A stretch of DNA of 35,105 nt from DATACN01 sp038215095 (GTDB lineage Bacteria; Actinomycetota; Thermoleophilia; Solirubrobacterales; Thermoleophilaceae): the NCBI GenBank assembly GCA_038215095.1, contig JBBQRG010000028.1, positions 1-35,105 on the forward strand. Reading direction: 5' to 3'. The translations under genes were made by a program, and so were the position numbers. The notes beneath the pieces are model-generated. The model saw only the letters and a list, made by a program, of their open reading frames with translations. It did not search any database and was not told where the DNA came from. Positions 1 through 7,912 of the stretch are shown here, piece by piece (the stretch's first letter is position 1; each line of letters begins with the position of its first letter).

Positions 1-7
1 GAGCCGC

Positions 8-13
8 TAGAAT
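8..13 (+). promoter_or_regulatory. Candidate -10 box of rplU
   Basis: TAGAAT matches the -10 consensus at five of six bases. It lies 42 bases before the rplU start, so the transcript would have a leader of roughly 35 bases, unlike most genes here. Any -35 element lies outside the window. No clear Shine-Dalgarno sequence is seen before the ATG. Confidence 0.4.
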
Positions 14-55
14 CGCCCGCGGCGTCCCTCGACAGCTTCCTCGGGCGCCTTTCTT

Positions 56-664
56 ATGTACGCGATCGTCAAAGTGGGCGGCAAGCAATACCGCGTGGAG
101 TCGGGCGACTCGCTCGTCGTCGACCGCATGTCCGCAAGCGAGGGCGACAAGGTCGACCTCCAGCCGCTGATGTTCCGGCCGGACGGCGACGACGGGGCTG
201 TCTTTGAGGGCGGTGACCTCGAGAAGGTGAAGGTCGAGGCCACCGTGACCGGCCACGAGCGCGGCAAGAAGGTGCGCGTGCTCAAGTACAAGCCGAAGCG
301 CGGCTATCGCCGCCGCTCGGGCGCACGGGCTGACCTGACGCGCCTGGCGATCGGCGAGATCAAGCAGCTCTCGCGCAAGCCGGCGGCGAAGAAGGCCGAC
401 GCGAGCGCCGCCGACGCGAGCACGGCGGAGGCCACGTCTGCGGAAGCGGCTCCGGCCGAGGCGAAGCCGGCGCAGAAGAAGCCGGCCGCGGCGAAGAAGC
501 CGGCCGCCGCCAAGAAGCCGGCGGCCAAGAAGCCCGGCACCGCCAAGGCCACGGCCGAGAAGAAGCCGGCCGCCAAGAAGCCCGCGGCCAAGAAGCCGGC
601 CGCCAAGAAGCCCGCGACCAAGAAGCCGGCCGCCAAGAAGCCCGCGACCAAGAAGGAGAGCTGA
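56..664 (+). CDS. rplU: 50S ribosomal protein L21 with long Lys/Ala/Pro-rich tail
   Basis: L21 binds 23S rRNA in the large ribosomal subunit. The first ~103 residues are a standard L21 domain: it opens MYAIVKVGGKQYRV, and the conserved VLKYKPKRGYRRR stretch lies near residues 75-90. The protein is 202 residues, about twice the usual length. The extra C-terminal half is an Ala/Glu-rich linker followed by repeated KKPAA/KKPAT units resembling histone H1-like tails. It is followed one base later by rpmA, the usual L21-L27 operon order. The identity is certain; the role of the tail (nucleic-acid binding or RNA contacts) is inference. Confidence 0.97.
   Translation: MYAIVKVGGKQYRVESGDSLVVDRMSASEGDKVDLQPLMFRPDGDDGAVFEGGDLEKVKVEATVTGHERGKKVRVLKYKPKRGYRRRSGARADLTRLAIGEIKQLSRKPAAKKADASAADASTAEATSAEAAPAEAKPAQKKPAAAKKPAAAKKPAAKKPGTAKATAEKKPAAKKPAAKKPAAKKPATKKPAAKKPATKKES
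572..655 (+). repeat. 15-bp tandem repeats encoding AKKPA units
   Basis: Near-identical 15-base units of the form GCCAAGAAGCC(C/G)GC(G/C) follow one another in frame at 572, 587, 602, 617 and 632, with a partial unit to 655. Alternate units share third-base choices, so the effective DNA repeat is about 30 bases, consistent with recent slippage or duplication. Confidence 0.85.
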
Positions 665-665
665 G

Positions 666-920
666 ATGGCGCACAAGAAGGGACTCGGCTCCAGCCGCAA
701 CGGCCGCGACTCGAACGCGAAGCGCCTCGGCGTAAAGGTGTTCGCCGGGCAGACCGTCACCGGCGGCGAGATCATCGTGCGGCAGCGCGGCACCCGCTTC
801 AGGCCGGGCGAGGGCGTGGGCATCGGCAAGGACGACACGATCTTCGCCTCGCGCCCCGGCATCGTGCAGTTCAGCTCCGGCCGCCGCGGCCGCGTCATCT
901 CAGTAGAGCCCTCGGAGTAG
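666..920 (+). CDS. rpmA: 50S ribosomal protein L27
   Basis: L27 sits close to the peptidyl transferase centre. The 84-residue protein has the canonical start MAHKKGLGSSRNGRDSN and the conserved IIVRQRGTRFRPG and FASRPGIVQF stretches. The N-terminus is the mature MAHKKG type, without the cleavable extension found in Firmicutes. It starts one base after the rplU stop and is followed 17 bases later by obg, so the three genes are probably co-transcribed. Confidence 0.98.
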   Translation: MAHKKGLGSSRNGRDSNAKRLGVKVFAGQTVTGGEIIVRQRGTRFRPGEGVGIGKDDTIFASRPGIVQFSSGRRGRVISVEPSE

Positions 921-937
921 GGCTCGCCCACAGCGGC

Positions 938-2236
938 GTGTTCCACGACCGCGCCAAGATCTTCGTGCGTGCCGGTGCGGGTGGCGACGGCGTGGTGTCG
1001 CTGCGCCGCGAGGCACACGTGCCGAAGGGCGGCCCCGACGGCGGCGATGGCGGGCGCGGCGCCGACGTGGTTGTGGTGTGCGACGGCTCGCTGCGCGACC
1101 TCGCCGCCTTCCGGGGCGCCCAGCGCTTCAAGGCCGACCGCGGCGGGCACGGCGAGGGCGCCAACCGCCACGGGGCCTCGCCGGCTGCACTCGAGTTGCC
1201 CGTGCCGCCCGGCACGATCGCCGAGGACCCGGAGACCGGTGAGCGCTGGGAGCTGCTCAAGCCCGGCGCGCGGGCGGTGGTGGCCCACGGCGGCTCGGGG
1301 GGGCGCGGCAACAAGCAGTTCGCAACCGCCACGCGCCAGACGCCGCGCTTCGCCGAGCGCGGGCTGCCCGGGGAGGACCGCATGCTCGAGCTGCGGCTCA
1401 GACTGCTGGCCGACGCCGGGCTGGTGGGACTGCCGAACGCGGGCAAGTCGTCGCTGCTGGCCGCGCTGACGCGCGCGCGGCCGAAGGTCGCGGACTATCC
1501 CTTCACCACCATCGAGCCGGTGCTCGGAACGATCGAGATCGACGACCGTCAGCTCGTGCTCGCGGACATCCCCGGCCTGATCGAGGGCGCCAGCGAGGGT
1601 GCGGGCCTGGGCCACGAGTTCCTCGCCCACGTGGAGCGCTGCCGGCTGCTCGTGCACGTGCTGGACCTGGCGCCGCTCGACGGCTCCGACCCCGTCGCCA
1701 ACCACGCCTCGGTGGAGCGCGAGCTGCGCGAGCACGGCGGCGGCCTGGCGTTCCTGCCGCGCATCCTGTGCCTGTCGAAGGCCGACCTGGTGCCGGAGGA
1801 GCGCGCCGCGGAGGCGGTCGGGGAGTGGCGCGAGCGCCTCGGGGGCAGCGTGCAGGACGTGCTGTCCACCTCGGCCGCCACCGGCACCGGCCTGCGTGAG
1901 CTGGCGGCCGCGATCTTCCGCGACGTACCGCCGGACGAGCCCGTGGAGGAGGGCCGCGAGGCCGTGGCCGTGCACCGCGTGTACCGGCCGGGCGAGGGCG
2001 ACGCCTTCCACGTCGAGCGAGCGGGGCCTGGCAGCTTCCGGGTGGCGGGCGACCGCGTGGAGCGGCTGGTGGGCCGCCATGACGTCGACAACGAGGAGGC
2101 TCTCCGCTATCTCGAGGAGCGGCTGAGGGCGATGGGGGTGATCCGCGCGCTCCAGGCGGCGGGCTTCGAAGCGGGCGACGACGTGGAGATCGCGGGGACG
2201 ATCTTCGAACTCGACCCCGGCGCCCCGTTCCGGTAG
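938..2236 (+). CDS. obgE: GTPase Obg/CgtA
   Basis: Ribosome-associated GTPase acting in 50S assembly and stress control. The 432 residues show the glycine-rich Obg domain (residues ~1-157), the G domain with the P-loop GLPNAGKSS near residue 164, DIPGLIEGAS as G3 and LSKAD as a variant of the NKxD guanine motif, then a C-terminal OCT domain ending EIAGTIFEL. The OCT domain marks the Gram-positive-type Obg. The start is GTG, since MFHDRAKIFV matches the family N-terminus. It lies downstream of rplU-rpmA, the usual context. Confidence 0.97.
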   Translation: MFHDRAKIFVRAGAGGDGVVSLRREAHVPKGGPDGGDGGRGADVVVVCDGSLRDLAAFRGAQRFKADRGGHGEGANRHGASPAALELPVPPGTIAEDPETGERWELLKPGARAVVAHGGSGGRGNKQFATATRQTPRFAERGLPGEDRMLELRLRLLADAGLVGLPNAGKSSLLAALTRARPKVADYPFTTIEPVLGTIEIDDRQLVLADIPGLIEGASEGAGLGHEFLAHVERCRLLVHVLDLAPLDGSDPVANHASVERELREHGGGLAFLPRILCLSKADLVPEERAAEAVGEWRERLGGSVQDVLSTSAATGTGLRELAAAIFRDVPPDEPVEEGREAVAVHRVYRPGEGDAFHVERAGPGSFRVAGDRVERLVGRHDVDNEEALRYLEERLRAMGVIRALQAAGFEAGDDVEIAGTIFELDPGAPFR

Positions 2237-2248
2237 AAGTCCCTGCCG

Positions 2249-2647
2249 GTGGTACGTGCTCTCACAGCCCTCGCCGCGCTCTTCGCGATCGGCCTGTCCG
2301 CCTGCGGAGGCAGCGACAAGGACAAGGTCGACAAGACCGTGCGCGACTTCGTGACGGCCACCAACTCCCGCGACGCCAAGGCGTTCTGCGACAAGCTCGT
2401 GAGCCAGCAGTTCCTCGAGGAGAGCACCGGCGCGAAGGGCAGCAAGGCGCGCGACGCGTGCCACCAGCAGCTGAGGTCGCTGAAGAGCATCAAGATCAAG
2501 CTCGAGAAGATCAACAGCACGAAGGTCCAGGGCGACAAGGCGACCGTGCGCGCCGTACTCTCGACGCAGGGCCAGAAGCAGGACCAGGTCCTCCGCCTGC
2601 GCAAGGAAGGCGGCGACTGGAAGCTGGCCGGCGGCGCCGGCGGTTAG
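2249..2647 (+). CDS. Small lipoprotein, NTF2/DUF4878-like
   Basis: A 132-residue protein of unknown function. A hydrophobic signal (residues ~1-18) ends in the lipobox LSAC, so it should be a lipoprotein anchored by Cys19. The mature part has the pattern of small NTF2-like proteins: a helix with VRDFVTATNSRDAKAFCDKL, then strands ending in a GGDWKLAG motif like that of DUF4878-type lipoproteins. It starts with GTG 12 bases after obg and ends 9 bases before proB, so it is probably in the operon. The family link is inference from the fold pattern. Confidence 0.8.
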   Translation: MVRALTALAALFAIGLSACGGSDKDKVDKTVRDFVTATNSRDAKAFCDKLVSQQFLEESTGAKGSKARDACHQQLRSLKSIKIKLEKINSTKVQGDKATVRAVLSTQGQKQDQVLRLRKEGGDWKLAGGAGG

Positions 2648-2656
2648 AGCTGGGCC

Positions 2657-3760
2657 GTGGCCACGCTGGTCGTCAAGCTCGGCTCCAGCATCGTGGCGGA
2701 CGAGGCTGGGGAGGTACGCCTTGACGTGCTCCGCAGCGTCTGCGAGGAGGCCGCCGCCCGCCACGAGCAGGGCGACGAGCTCGTGCTAGTGACCTCCGGG
2801 GCGATCGCCCGCGGGATGCGGCTGATGGAGCTGCCCGTCAGGCCCTCGGCCATGGCGGAGCTGCAGGCGGCATCGGCGGTCGGCCAGGGCAAGCTCTACC
2901 GCGCCTACGACGAGCTGCTGGCCGAGCGCGGCGTGAAGAGCGCCCAGGTGCTGCTCACGTTCTTCGACATGTCCGCGCGCACGCACTACCTGAACGCGCG
3001 CCACACGCTGCGCAAGCTGCTCGACTGGCGCATCGTGCCGGTGATCAACGAGAACGACACGACCACGACCGACGAGATCTCGTTCGGGGACAACGACTTC
3101 CTGGCCGCCCAGGTGGCGATCCTGCTGGGCGCCGACCTGCTGGTGCTGCTCACCGACACCGAGGGCCTGCACACGGCCGACCCTCACCGCGACCCGGGCG
3201 CCGAGCGTATCCCCGAGGTCACCGACTTCGAGGCGCTGGGCGGCTACGAGATCGGCGTGTCGAGCTCGCCGCTCGGGTCGGGCGGCATGCGCTCGAAGGT
3301 CGTGGCCGCGGAGATGGCCACCGCGGCGGGGATCCCGGCTGTGATCACCGACGGCACCGATCGCGACGCGATCACCCGGGCCATGGCGGGCAGCGAGTCC
3401 GGCACGCGTTTCCACGCGAAGGCTCGCGGCCGCGTGTCGAGCTTCAAGCTGTGGCTGAAGTACGCGAAGCCCAGCCACGGCCGGCTGACCGTGGATGCCG
3501 GCGCCGAGCGGGCGCTGCGCGAGCGCGGAACCAGCCTGCTGCCCGTCGGCGTGGTGGGCGTTGAGGGCGAGTTCGAGGCCGGCGACGCGGTGGAGGTCTG
3601 CCCCTCCGACGGCAAGGGGCGGGCGATCGGCAAGGGGATCGTGAACTACTCCGCGCAGGAGCTGCGCCGGATCAAGGGCATGAAGACGTCCGAGCTGCGC
3701 GAGCTGCTGCCGCGAGCCTCAGAGGAAGCGGTGCACCGGGATTACTTCGTCCTGGAGTAG
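2657..3760 (+). CDS. proB: Glutamate 5-kinase
   Basis: Phosphorylates L-glutamate in the first step of proline synthesis. The 367 residues match the usual length with an N-terminal amino-acid kinase domain (VVKLGSSIV start, INENDTTTTDE near residue 135, FGDNDFLAAQVA, SPLGSGGMRSKV) and a C-terminal PUA domain (from ~residue 275, GRLTVDAGAERAL onward). GTG is the start because it puts ATLVVKLGSS at the N-terminus. proA lies two genes downstream with a MATE transporter in between, which is unusual because proB and proA are more often adjacent. Confidence 0.97.
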   Translation: MATLVVKLGSSIVADEAGEVRLDVLRSVCEEAAARHEQGDELVLVTSGAIARGMRLMELPVRPSAMAELQAASAVGQGKLYRAYDELLAERGVKSAQVLLTFFDMSARTHYLNARHTLRKLLDWRIVPVINENDTTTTDEISFGDNDFLAAQVAILLGADLLVLLTDTEGLHTADPHRDPGAERIPEVTDFEALGGYEIGVSSSPLGSGGMRSKVVAAEMATAAGIPAVITDGTDRDAITRAMAGSESGTRFHAKARGRVSSFKLWLKYAKPSHGRLTVDAGAERALRERGTSLLPVGVVGVEGEFEAGDAVEVCPSDGKGRAIGKGIVNYSAQELRRIKGMKTSELRELLPRASEEAVHRDYFVLE

Positions 3761-3851
3761 CGGCCGGATACGCCTGCGATCCCCGCACGACCGGGAGATC
3801 CTGCGGCTGGCGCTGCCGGCCCTGGGCGCACTCGCGGCAGAGCCCCTCTAC

Positions 3852-5090
3852 GTGCTGGCCGATACCGCGATGGTCGGCCACCTCGGCACCCCGCAGCTGG
3901 CCGGCCTGGCCCTGGCCGGGACGCTGATCACCGGCACCTTCACGCTCTTCAACTTCCTCACCTACGGCACGACCGCGCAGGTCGCGCGCCTGCACGGGGC
4001 GGGGGAGGAGGTGGCCGCCGGACGCATCGCTGCGCAGGCGCTCTGGGTCGCCGTGGGTATCGGCCTCGTCCTGCTTGCGCTGCTGGCCGGGCTGGCGGTT
4101 CCGCTGGTGCGGCTGATGGGCGGCGAGGGCCGCACCGGCGAGCTGGCCGTGACCTACATGCGAATAGCGGCCCTGGGACTGCCCTTCGCGCTGATCGCGC
4201 TGGCGGGCCAGGGCTACCTGCGCGGGGTGTCGGACCTGCGCACGCCGCTCCTGATCGTGGTCGCGTCGAACGCGGCGAACGTGGTGCTCGGCCTGTTGTT
4301 CATCTACGGCTTCGGCTGGGGCATCGCCGGCTCGGCCTGGGGCACGGTCGTGGCCCAGGCCGGAATGGGCGCCGCGTTCGTGCGGGCGCTCCTGGCCGCG
4401 CCGGCTGACTCGCGCCGTCCCGCACTCGACCGCATGCGTCCCCTGTTCGCGATCGGCGCCCAGATCTTCGTCCGGACCGCGTCTCTGTACGCGTCGTTCC
4501 TCGTGGCGAGCGGCGTGCTCGCGCGCGTGGGCTCGGCGTCGCTGGCGGCGAACCAGATCGCCTTCCAGCTCTGGATCTTCCTCGGGCTGATGCTCGACGC
4601 GATCGCGATCGCCGGGCAGGTGATCGTCGGCCGCGCGCTCGGCGGCGGCGACGTCCAGGGCGCCTACGCTGCCGCGCGTCGCATGATCGAGCTGTCGTTC
4701 GCGGGCGGCGCCGTCTTCGGCTTCCTGCTGCTGGCGCTCACCGACGTGATCCCGCGCGGCTTCACGAGCGATCCCGCCGTGATCGAGCGCACCCAGGCGA
4801 TCTGGCCGATCTTCGCGCTGATGCAGCCGTTCAACGGAGCCGTGTTCGCCCTCGACGGGATCCTGATCGGCGCCGGGGACACGCGCTTCCTGATGTGGGG
4901 GATGCTGGCGGCTTCGGGCGTCTTCATCCCGGTGGCGCTGGCCTCGCTCGCCTTCGGCTGGGGGATCGTGGGCGTCTGGGCCGGGATCGCCGGCCTGATC
5001 GCAGTCCGGCTGACCACCTGCGGAGCCCGCTTCTCGAGCCGCCGCTGGGCCGTCGCGGGGGCCTGGCGCACGGCCCCGGAGGGGTCCTGA
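3852..5090 (+). CDS. MATE-family efflux transporter (DinF-like)
   Basis: Multidrug or metabolite exporter driven by Na+ or H+. About twelve hydrophobic segments are visible, with MATE features such as VLADTAMVGHLG at the first helix and AQGYLRGVSDLRTP. The first canonical start, GTG 3852, lies inside the first conserved helix. Coding-like sequence in the same frame (SPHDREILRLALPALGALAAE) continues upstream to about 3768, so the true N-terminus is probably there, at ATA 3768 or CTG 3774. A GGAG ending at 3757 is well placed for 3768. It sits between proB and proA. Confidence 0.88.
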   Translation: MLADTAMVGHLGTPQLAGLALAGTLITGTFTLFNFLTYGTTAQVARLHGAGEEVAAGRIAAQALWVAVGIGLVLLALLAGLAVPLVRLMGGEGRTGELAVTYMRIAALGLPFALIALAGQGYLRGVSDLRTPLLIVVASNAANVVLGLLFIYGFGWGIAGSAWGTVVAQAGMGAAFVRALLAAPADSRRPALDRMRPLFAIGAQIFVRTASLYASFLVASGVLARVGSASLAANQIAFQLWIFLGLMLDAIAIAGQVIVGRALGGGDVQGAYAAARRMIELSFAGGAVFGFLLLALTDVIPRGFTSDPAVIERTQAIWPIFALMQPFNGAVFALDGILIGAGDTRFLMWGMLAASGVFIPVALASLAFGWGIVGVWAGIAGLIAVRLTTCGARFSSRRWAVAGAWRTAPEGS

Positions 5091-5097
5091 GGCCCTG

Positions 5098-5103
5098 TAC
5101 CCT
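5098..5103 (+). promoter_or_regulatory. Candidate -10 box, leaderless start of proA
   Basis: TACCCT ends 7 bases before the proA ATG, so transcription would begin at or next to the start codon. No Shine-Dalgarno sequence is seen. Confidence 0.5.
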
Positions 5104-5110
5104 TGCCCTG

Positions 5111-6382
5111 ATGGCCACCACCACACAGTCCGTCGCGGACATCTGCGCCCAGGCGAAGGAAGCCGCGCGCGGGCTCGCCCGCCTCGACAGCGCCACCAGG
5201 GACGCTGCCCTGCACGCGATGGCCGACGCGTTCGAGCGGCGCTCGGACGAGATCCTCGACGGCAACGCGCGCGACATGGAGGCCGGCGAGGAGGCGGGGC
5301 TGCACGCCGGCCTGCTCGACCGGCTCAAGCTCGACGAGGGCCGCCTCGCGAACATCGCGCGCGACGTCCGGGCGATCGCGGCCCTGCCCGACCCCGTTGG
5401 CGAGACGATCGACGGCCACCGCCTCGACAACGGGCTCGACGTGCGGCGCGTGCGCGTGCCGCTCGGCGTGGTGGCCGTGGTCTACGAGGCGCGGCCGAAC
5501 GTCACGGTCGACGCTTCGGCCCTCTGCCTGAAGTCCGGCAACGCGATCGTGCTGCGCGGCTCCTCGACCGCGTCCCACTCGAACTCCGTGCTGGCGCAGG
5601 TCGCCGCCTCGGCGGTGCGCTCCGCGGGCCTGCCCGACGGCGCCATCTCGATCGTGACCGGCGGGGACCGCGACGAGCTGCGGCAGATCGCCACCCAGGA
5701 CGGCGTAGTGGATCTGATCATCCCGCGCGGCGGCGAGGGGCTGAAGGCGGCCTTGAAGGAGCACGCCACGGTGCCCGTGATGTATGCCGCGGCCGGCAAC
5801 TGCCACGTGTTCGTGGACTCGAGCGCAGACCTCGAAGACGCCCTGGCGATCATCCTGAACGCGAAGGTCCAGCGGCCCTCGGTTTGCAACGCGGCCGAGA
5901 CGCTGCTTGTGCACGCCGACAGCGCCGGCGAGTTCCTGCCGCACGCGCTGCGCGAGCTGCGCGAGTCCGGCGTGGAGCTGCGCGTGGACGGCCGCGCCCG
6001 CTCGCTCTCCGGCGAGCTCGCCGACACCCTGATCGAGGCCAACGAGGAGGACTGGGCCACCGAGTACCACGCGCTGATACTGGCGGTGAAGGTGGTGGAC
6101 TCGGCGGACGAGGCGATCGAGCACGTGAACCGCTACGGCTCGGGGCACTCCGAGGCCATCGTGACCGGCTCGACCGAGTCGGCGAGCGCCTTCAGCGACG
6201 GTGTGGACGCGGCCTGCGTCTACGTGAACGCCTCCACGCGCTTCACCGACGGCGCCGTCTTCGGCATGGGTGCCGAGATCGGTAACTCGACCCAGAAGCT
6301 CCACGCCCGAGGGCCGATCGGGGTGCGGGAGCTGACCACTTACAAGTACGTGATCGAGGGCCACGGCCAGGTCCGCGAGTAG
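5111..6382 (+). CDS. proA: Gamma-glutamyl phosphate reductase
   Basis: NADPH-dependent reduction of glutamyl-5-phosphate to glutamate semialdehyde, the second step of proline synthesis. The 423-residue protein has the family hallmarks VPLGVVAVVYEARPNVTVD (~residues 117-135), SGNAIVLRGSS, IIPRGGEGL, the catalytic-cysteine segment RPSVCNAAETLL, and VNASTRFTDGAVFGMGAEIG near the C-terminus. ATG 5111 is chosen over upstream in-frame codons because homologous sequence begins there and a TANNNT box lies 7 bases before it. It is followed 7 bases later by nadD. Confidence 0.97.
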   Translation: MATTTQSVADICAQAKEAARGLARLDSATRDAALHAMADAFERRSDEILDGNARDMEAGEEAGLHAGLLDRLKLDEGRLANIARDVRAIAALPDPVGETIDGHRLDNGLDVRRVRVPLGVVAVVYEARPNVTVDASALCLKSGNAIVLRGSSTASHSNSVLAQVAASAVRSAGLPDGAISIVTGGDRDELRQIATQDGVVDLIIPRGGEGLKAALKEHATVPVMYAAAGNCHVFVDSSADLEDALAIILNAKVQRPSVCNAAETLLVHADSAGEFLPHALRELRESGVELRVDGRARSLSGELADTLIEANEEDWATEYHALILAVKVVDSADEAIEHVNRYGSGHSEAIVTGSTESASAFSDGVDAACVYVNASTRFTDGAVFGMGAEIGNSTQKLHARGPIGVRELTTYKYVIEGHGQVRE

Positions 6383-6389
6383 AGCCGGC

Positions 6390-7007
6390 TTGCGTATAGG
6401 CATCCTCGGAGGCGCGTTCAACCCGCCGCACATCGGCCATCTGGTGTGTGCGCAGGAGGCGCTCGTGCAGCTCGAGCTCGACAAGGTCGTGTTCGTGCCC
6501 ACGGGCCAGGCGCCGCACCGCGAGATCGAGGAGGACCCGGGCGCCGAGGCCCGCTTCGAGATGTGCGAGGCGGCCATCGAGGGCGACCGGCGCTTCGAGG
6601 CGACGCGGGCCGAGCTGGAGCGCGACGGCCCGTCGTACACCTCGGACACGCTGCGCGGCATGCGCGACGCGGCGCCCGACGACGAGCTCTTCCTGCTGCT
6701 GGGTGGCGACCAGGCGGCGTCGCTGGCGACCTGGCACGAGCCCGACCAGGTGCTGGCGCTGGCCACTCTGGGCGTGGCCGAGCGGGTGGGCTACACGCGC
6801 AACACGATCGGGATCAAGCTCTTGCGCCTGAAGGGCTCGGACGGGGTGCGATACCTCGACATGCCGCTGATGCAGGTTTCCTCCACTTCCGTGCGGCGGC
6901 GGGTCAGGGAAAGCAAGCCGATCCGCTATCTCGTGCCGGACCGGGTGCTCGAGTACATCGAGTCGAAGGGCCTCTACGCGGCCCCGGCCCCGGCGCCCGC
7001 GGCATGA
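6390..7007 (+). CDS. nadD: Nicotinate-nucleotide adenylyltransferase
   Basis: Joins nicotinate mononucleotide to AMP in NAD synthesis. The 205 residues show the nucleotidyltransferase signature GGAFNPPHIGH at the N-terminus (HxGH motif) and the ISSTxxR-type motif as VSSTSVRRRV near residue 165. The start is TTG at 6390, which places RIGILGGAFNPPH directly at the N-terminus. Its TGA overlaps the ATG of rsfS, so the two are translationally coupled, a very common actinobacterial pair. Confidence 0.96.
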   Translation: MRIGILGGAFNPPHIGHLVCAQEALVQLELDKVVFVPTGQAPHREIEEDPGAEARFEMCEAAIEGDRRFEATRAELERDGPSYTSDTLRGMRDAAPDDELFLLLGGDQAASLATWHEPDQVLALATLGVAERVGYTRNTIGIKLLRLKGSDGVRYLDMPLMQVSSTSVRRRVRESKPIRYLVPDRVLEYIESKGLYAAPAPAPAA

Positions 7008-7375
7008 GCGGCGCCGGGACCACCAGCACCCTCGACGCGGCGGCCCTGGCCGACCGCGTGGCGTCGATCGCATCCGACCGAAAGGCGATCGACATCCGCG
7101 TGATCGACCTGCGCGGGATCGTGAGCTACACCGACTTCTTCGTGATCTGCGGCGGCAACACCGAGCGCCAGGCGAAGGCGATCCAGGACGCGGTCTACCG
7201 CGAGCTGAAGGACGCCGAAGGCCTGCTGCCGCGCCGCGTGGAGGGCGAGCGCGAGGCCCGCTGGATCCTGCTCGACTACCTCGACTGCGTGGTCCACATC
7301 TTCACGCCGGAGGCGCGCGAGTACTACCGGCTGGAGCAGCTCTGGGGTGAGGCCCCGGCGCGGTCGGTGGACTAG
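7004..7375 (+). CDS. rsfS: Ribosome silencing factor RsfS
   Basis: Binds ribosomal protein L14 and blocks subunit joining in starved cells. The 123 residues carry the family core: KAIDIRVIDLRGI, YTDFFVICGGNTERQ (~residues 43-57), WILLDYLDCVVHIF and a C-terminal YYRLEQLWG. The ATG overlaps the nadD stop as ATGA. It is followed 3 bases later by the DUF1697 gene, completing the obg-to-rsfS cluster. Confidence 0.96.
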   Translation: MSGAGTTSTLDAAALADRVASIASDRKAIDIRVIDLRGIVSYTDFFVICGGNTERQAKAIQDAVYRELKDAEGLLPRRVEGEREARWILLDYLDCVVHIFTPEAREYYRLEQLWGEAPARSVD

Positions 7376-7378
7376 CCA

Positions 7379-7912
7379 GTGGCCGTCCACGTCGCGCTTC
7401 TGCGCGGCATCAACCTCGGCAGCCGCAACCGCATCCCGATGGCGCGACTGCGCGAGGTGCTCGCCGAGGCGGGCTTCGAGGACCCGGTGACCCACCTCCA
7501 GAGCGGCAACGCCGTGCTGCGCTCGGGCGATTCGGCGTCGAAGGTCGCGGCGACCGTGGAGAAGGCGATCGAGGACGAGTGGGGCTTCGACGTTCCCGTG
7601 ATCGTGCGGACGAAGGCCCAGCTGGCGAAGGTCGTGGCCGCCGATCCGTTCGCCGGCGTGGCCGACGATCCGGCTCGCTACGTGGTGATGTTCATCTCGC
7701 GCAAGCCGTCGGCGAAGGCCTTCGCCGGCATCGATGCCGCGAAGTACGAGCCGGAGGAGTTCGAGCTGCGCGGCAGTGAGCTGTACGCGTGGCTGCCGGA
7801 GGGCCAGCACGACTCGAAGCTGATGAAGGCGCTGGCGCAGGCCGACAAGGAGCTCGTGGGCACGGTCCGCAACTGGCGCACGGTCACGAAGCTGCTGGAG
7901 CTGGCGGGCTGA
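7379..7912 (+). CDS. DUF1697 family protein
   Basis: The 177-residue protein has the DUF1697 signature: VALLRGINLGSRNRIPMARLREVL at the N-terminus, THLQSGNAVL near residue 40, and a C-terminal RNWRTVTKLLEL motif. The biochemical role of the family is unknown. GTG is the start. The last 29 bases overlap the convergent sigma factor gene on the - strand. It may be read with rsfS, from which it is 3 bases apart. Confidence 0.93.
   Translation: MAVHVALLRGINLGSRNRIPMARLREVLAEAGFEDPVTHLQSGNAVLRSGDSASKVAATVEKAIEDEWGFDVPVIVRTKAQLAKVVAADPFAGVADDPARYVVMFISRKPSAKAFAGIDAAKYEPEEFELRGSELYAWLPEGQHDSKLMKALAQADKELVGTVRNWRTVTKLLELAG

Noticed and set aside
1..55. End of an upstream gene at the window edge
   Set aside because: No convincing coding frame can be judged from 55 bases; only the -10-like TAGAAT is worth noting.
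3672..5126. Long open frames on the - strand opposite proB/MATE/proA and similar long frames elsewhere
   Set aside because: They are by-products of high G+C codon use: compositionally biased (Arg/Gly/Ala/His-rich) and opposite genes with clear homology.
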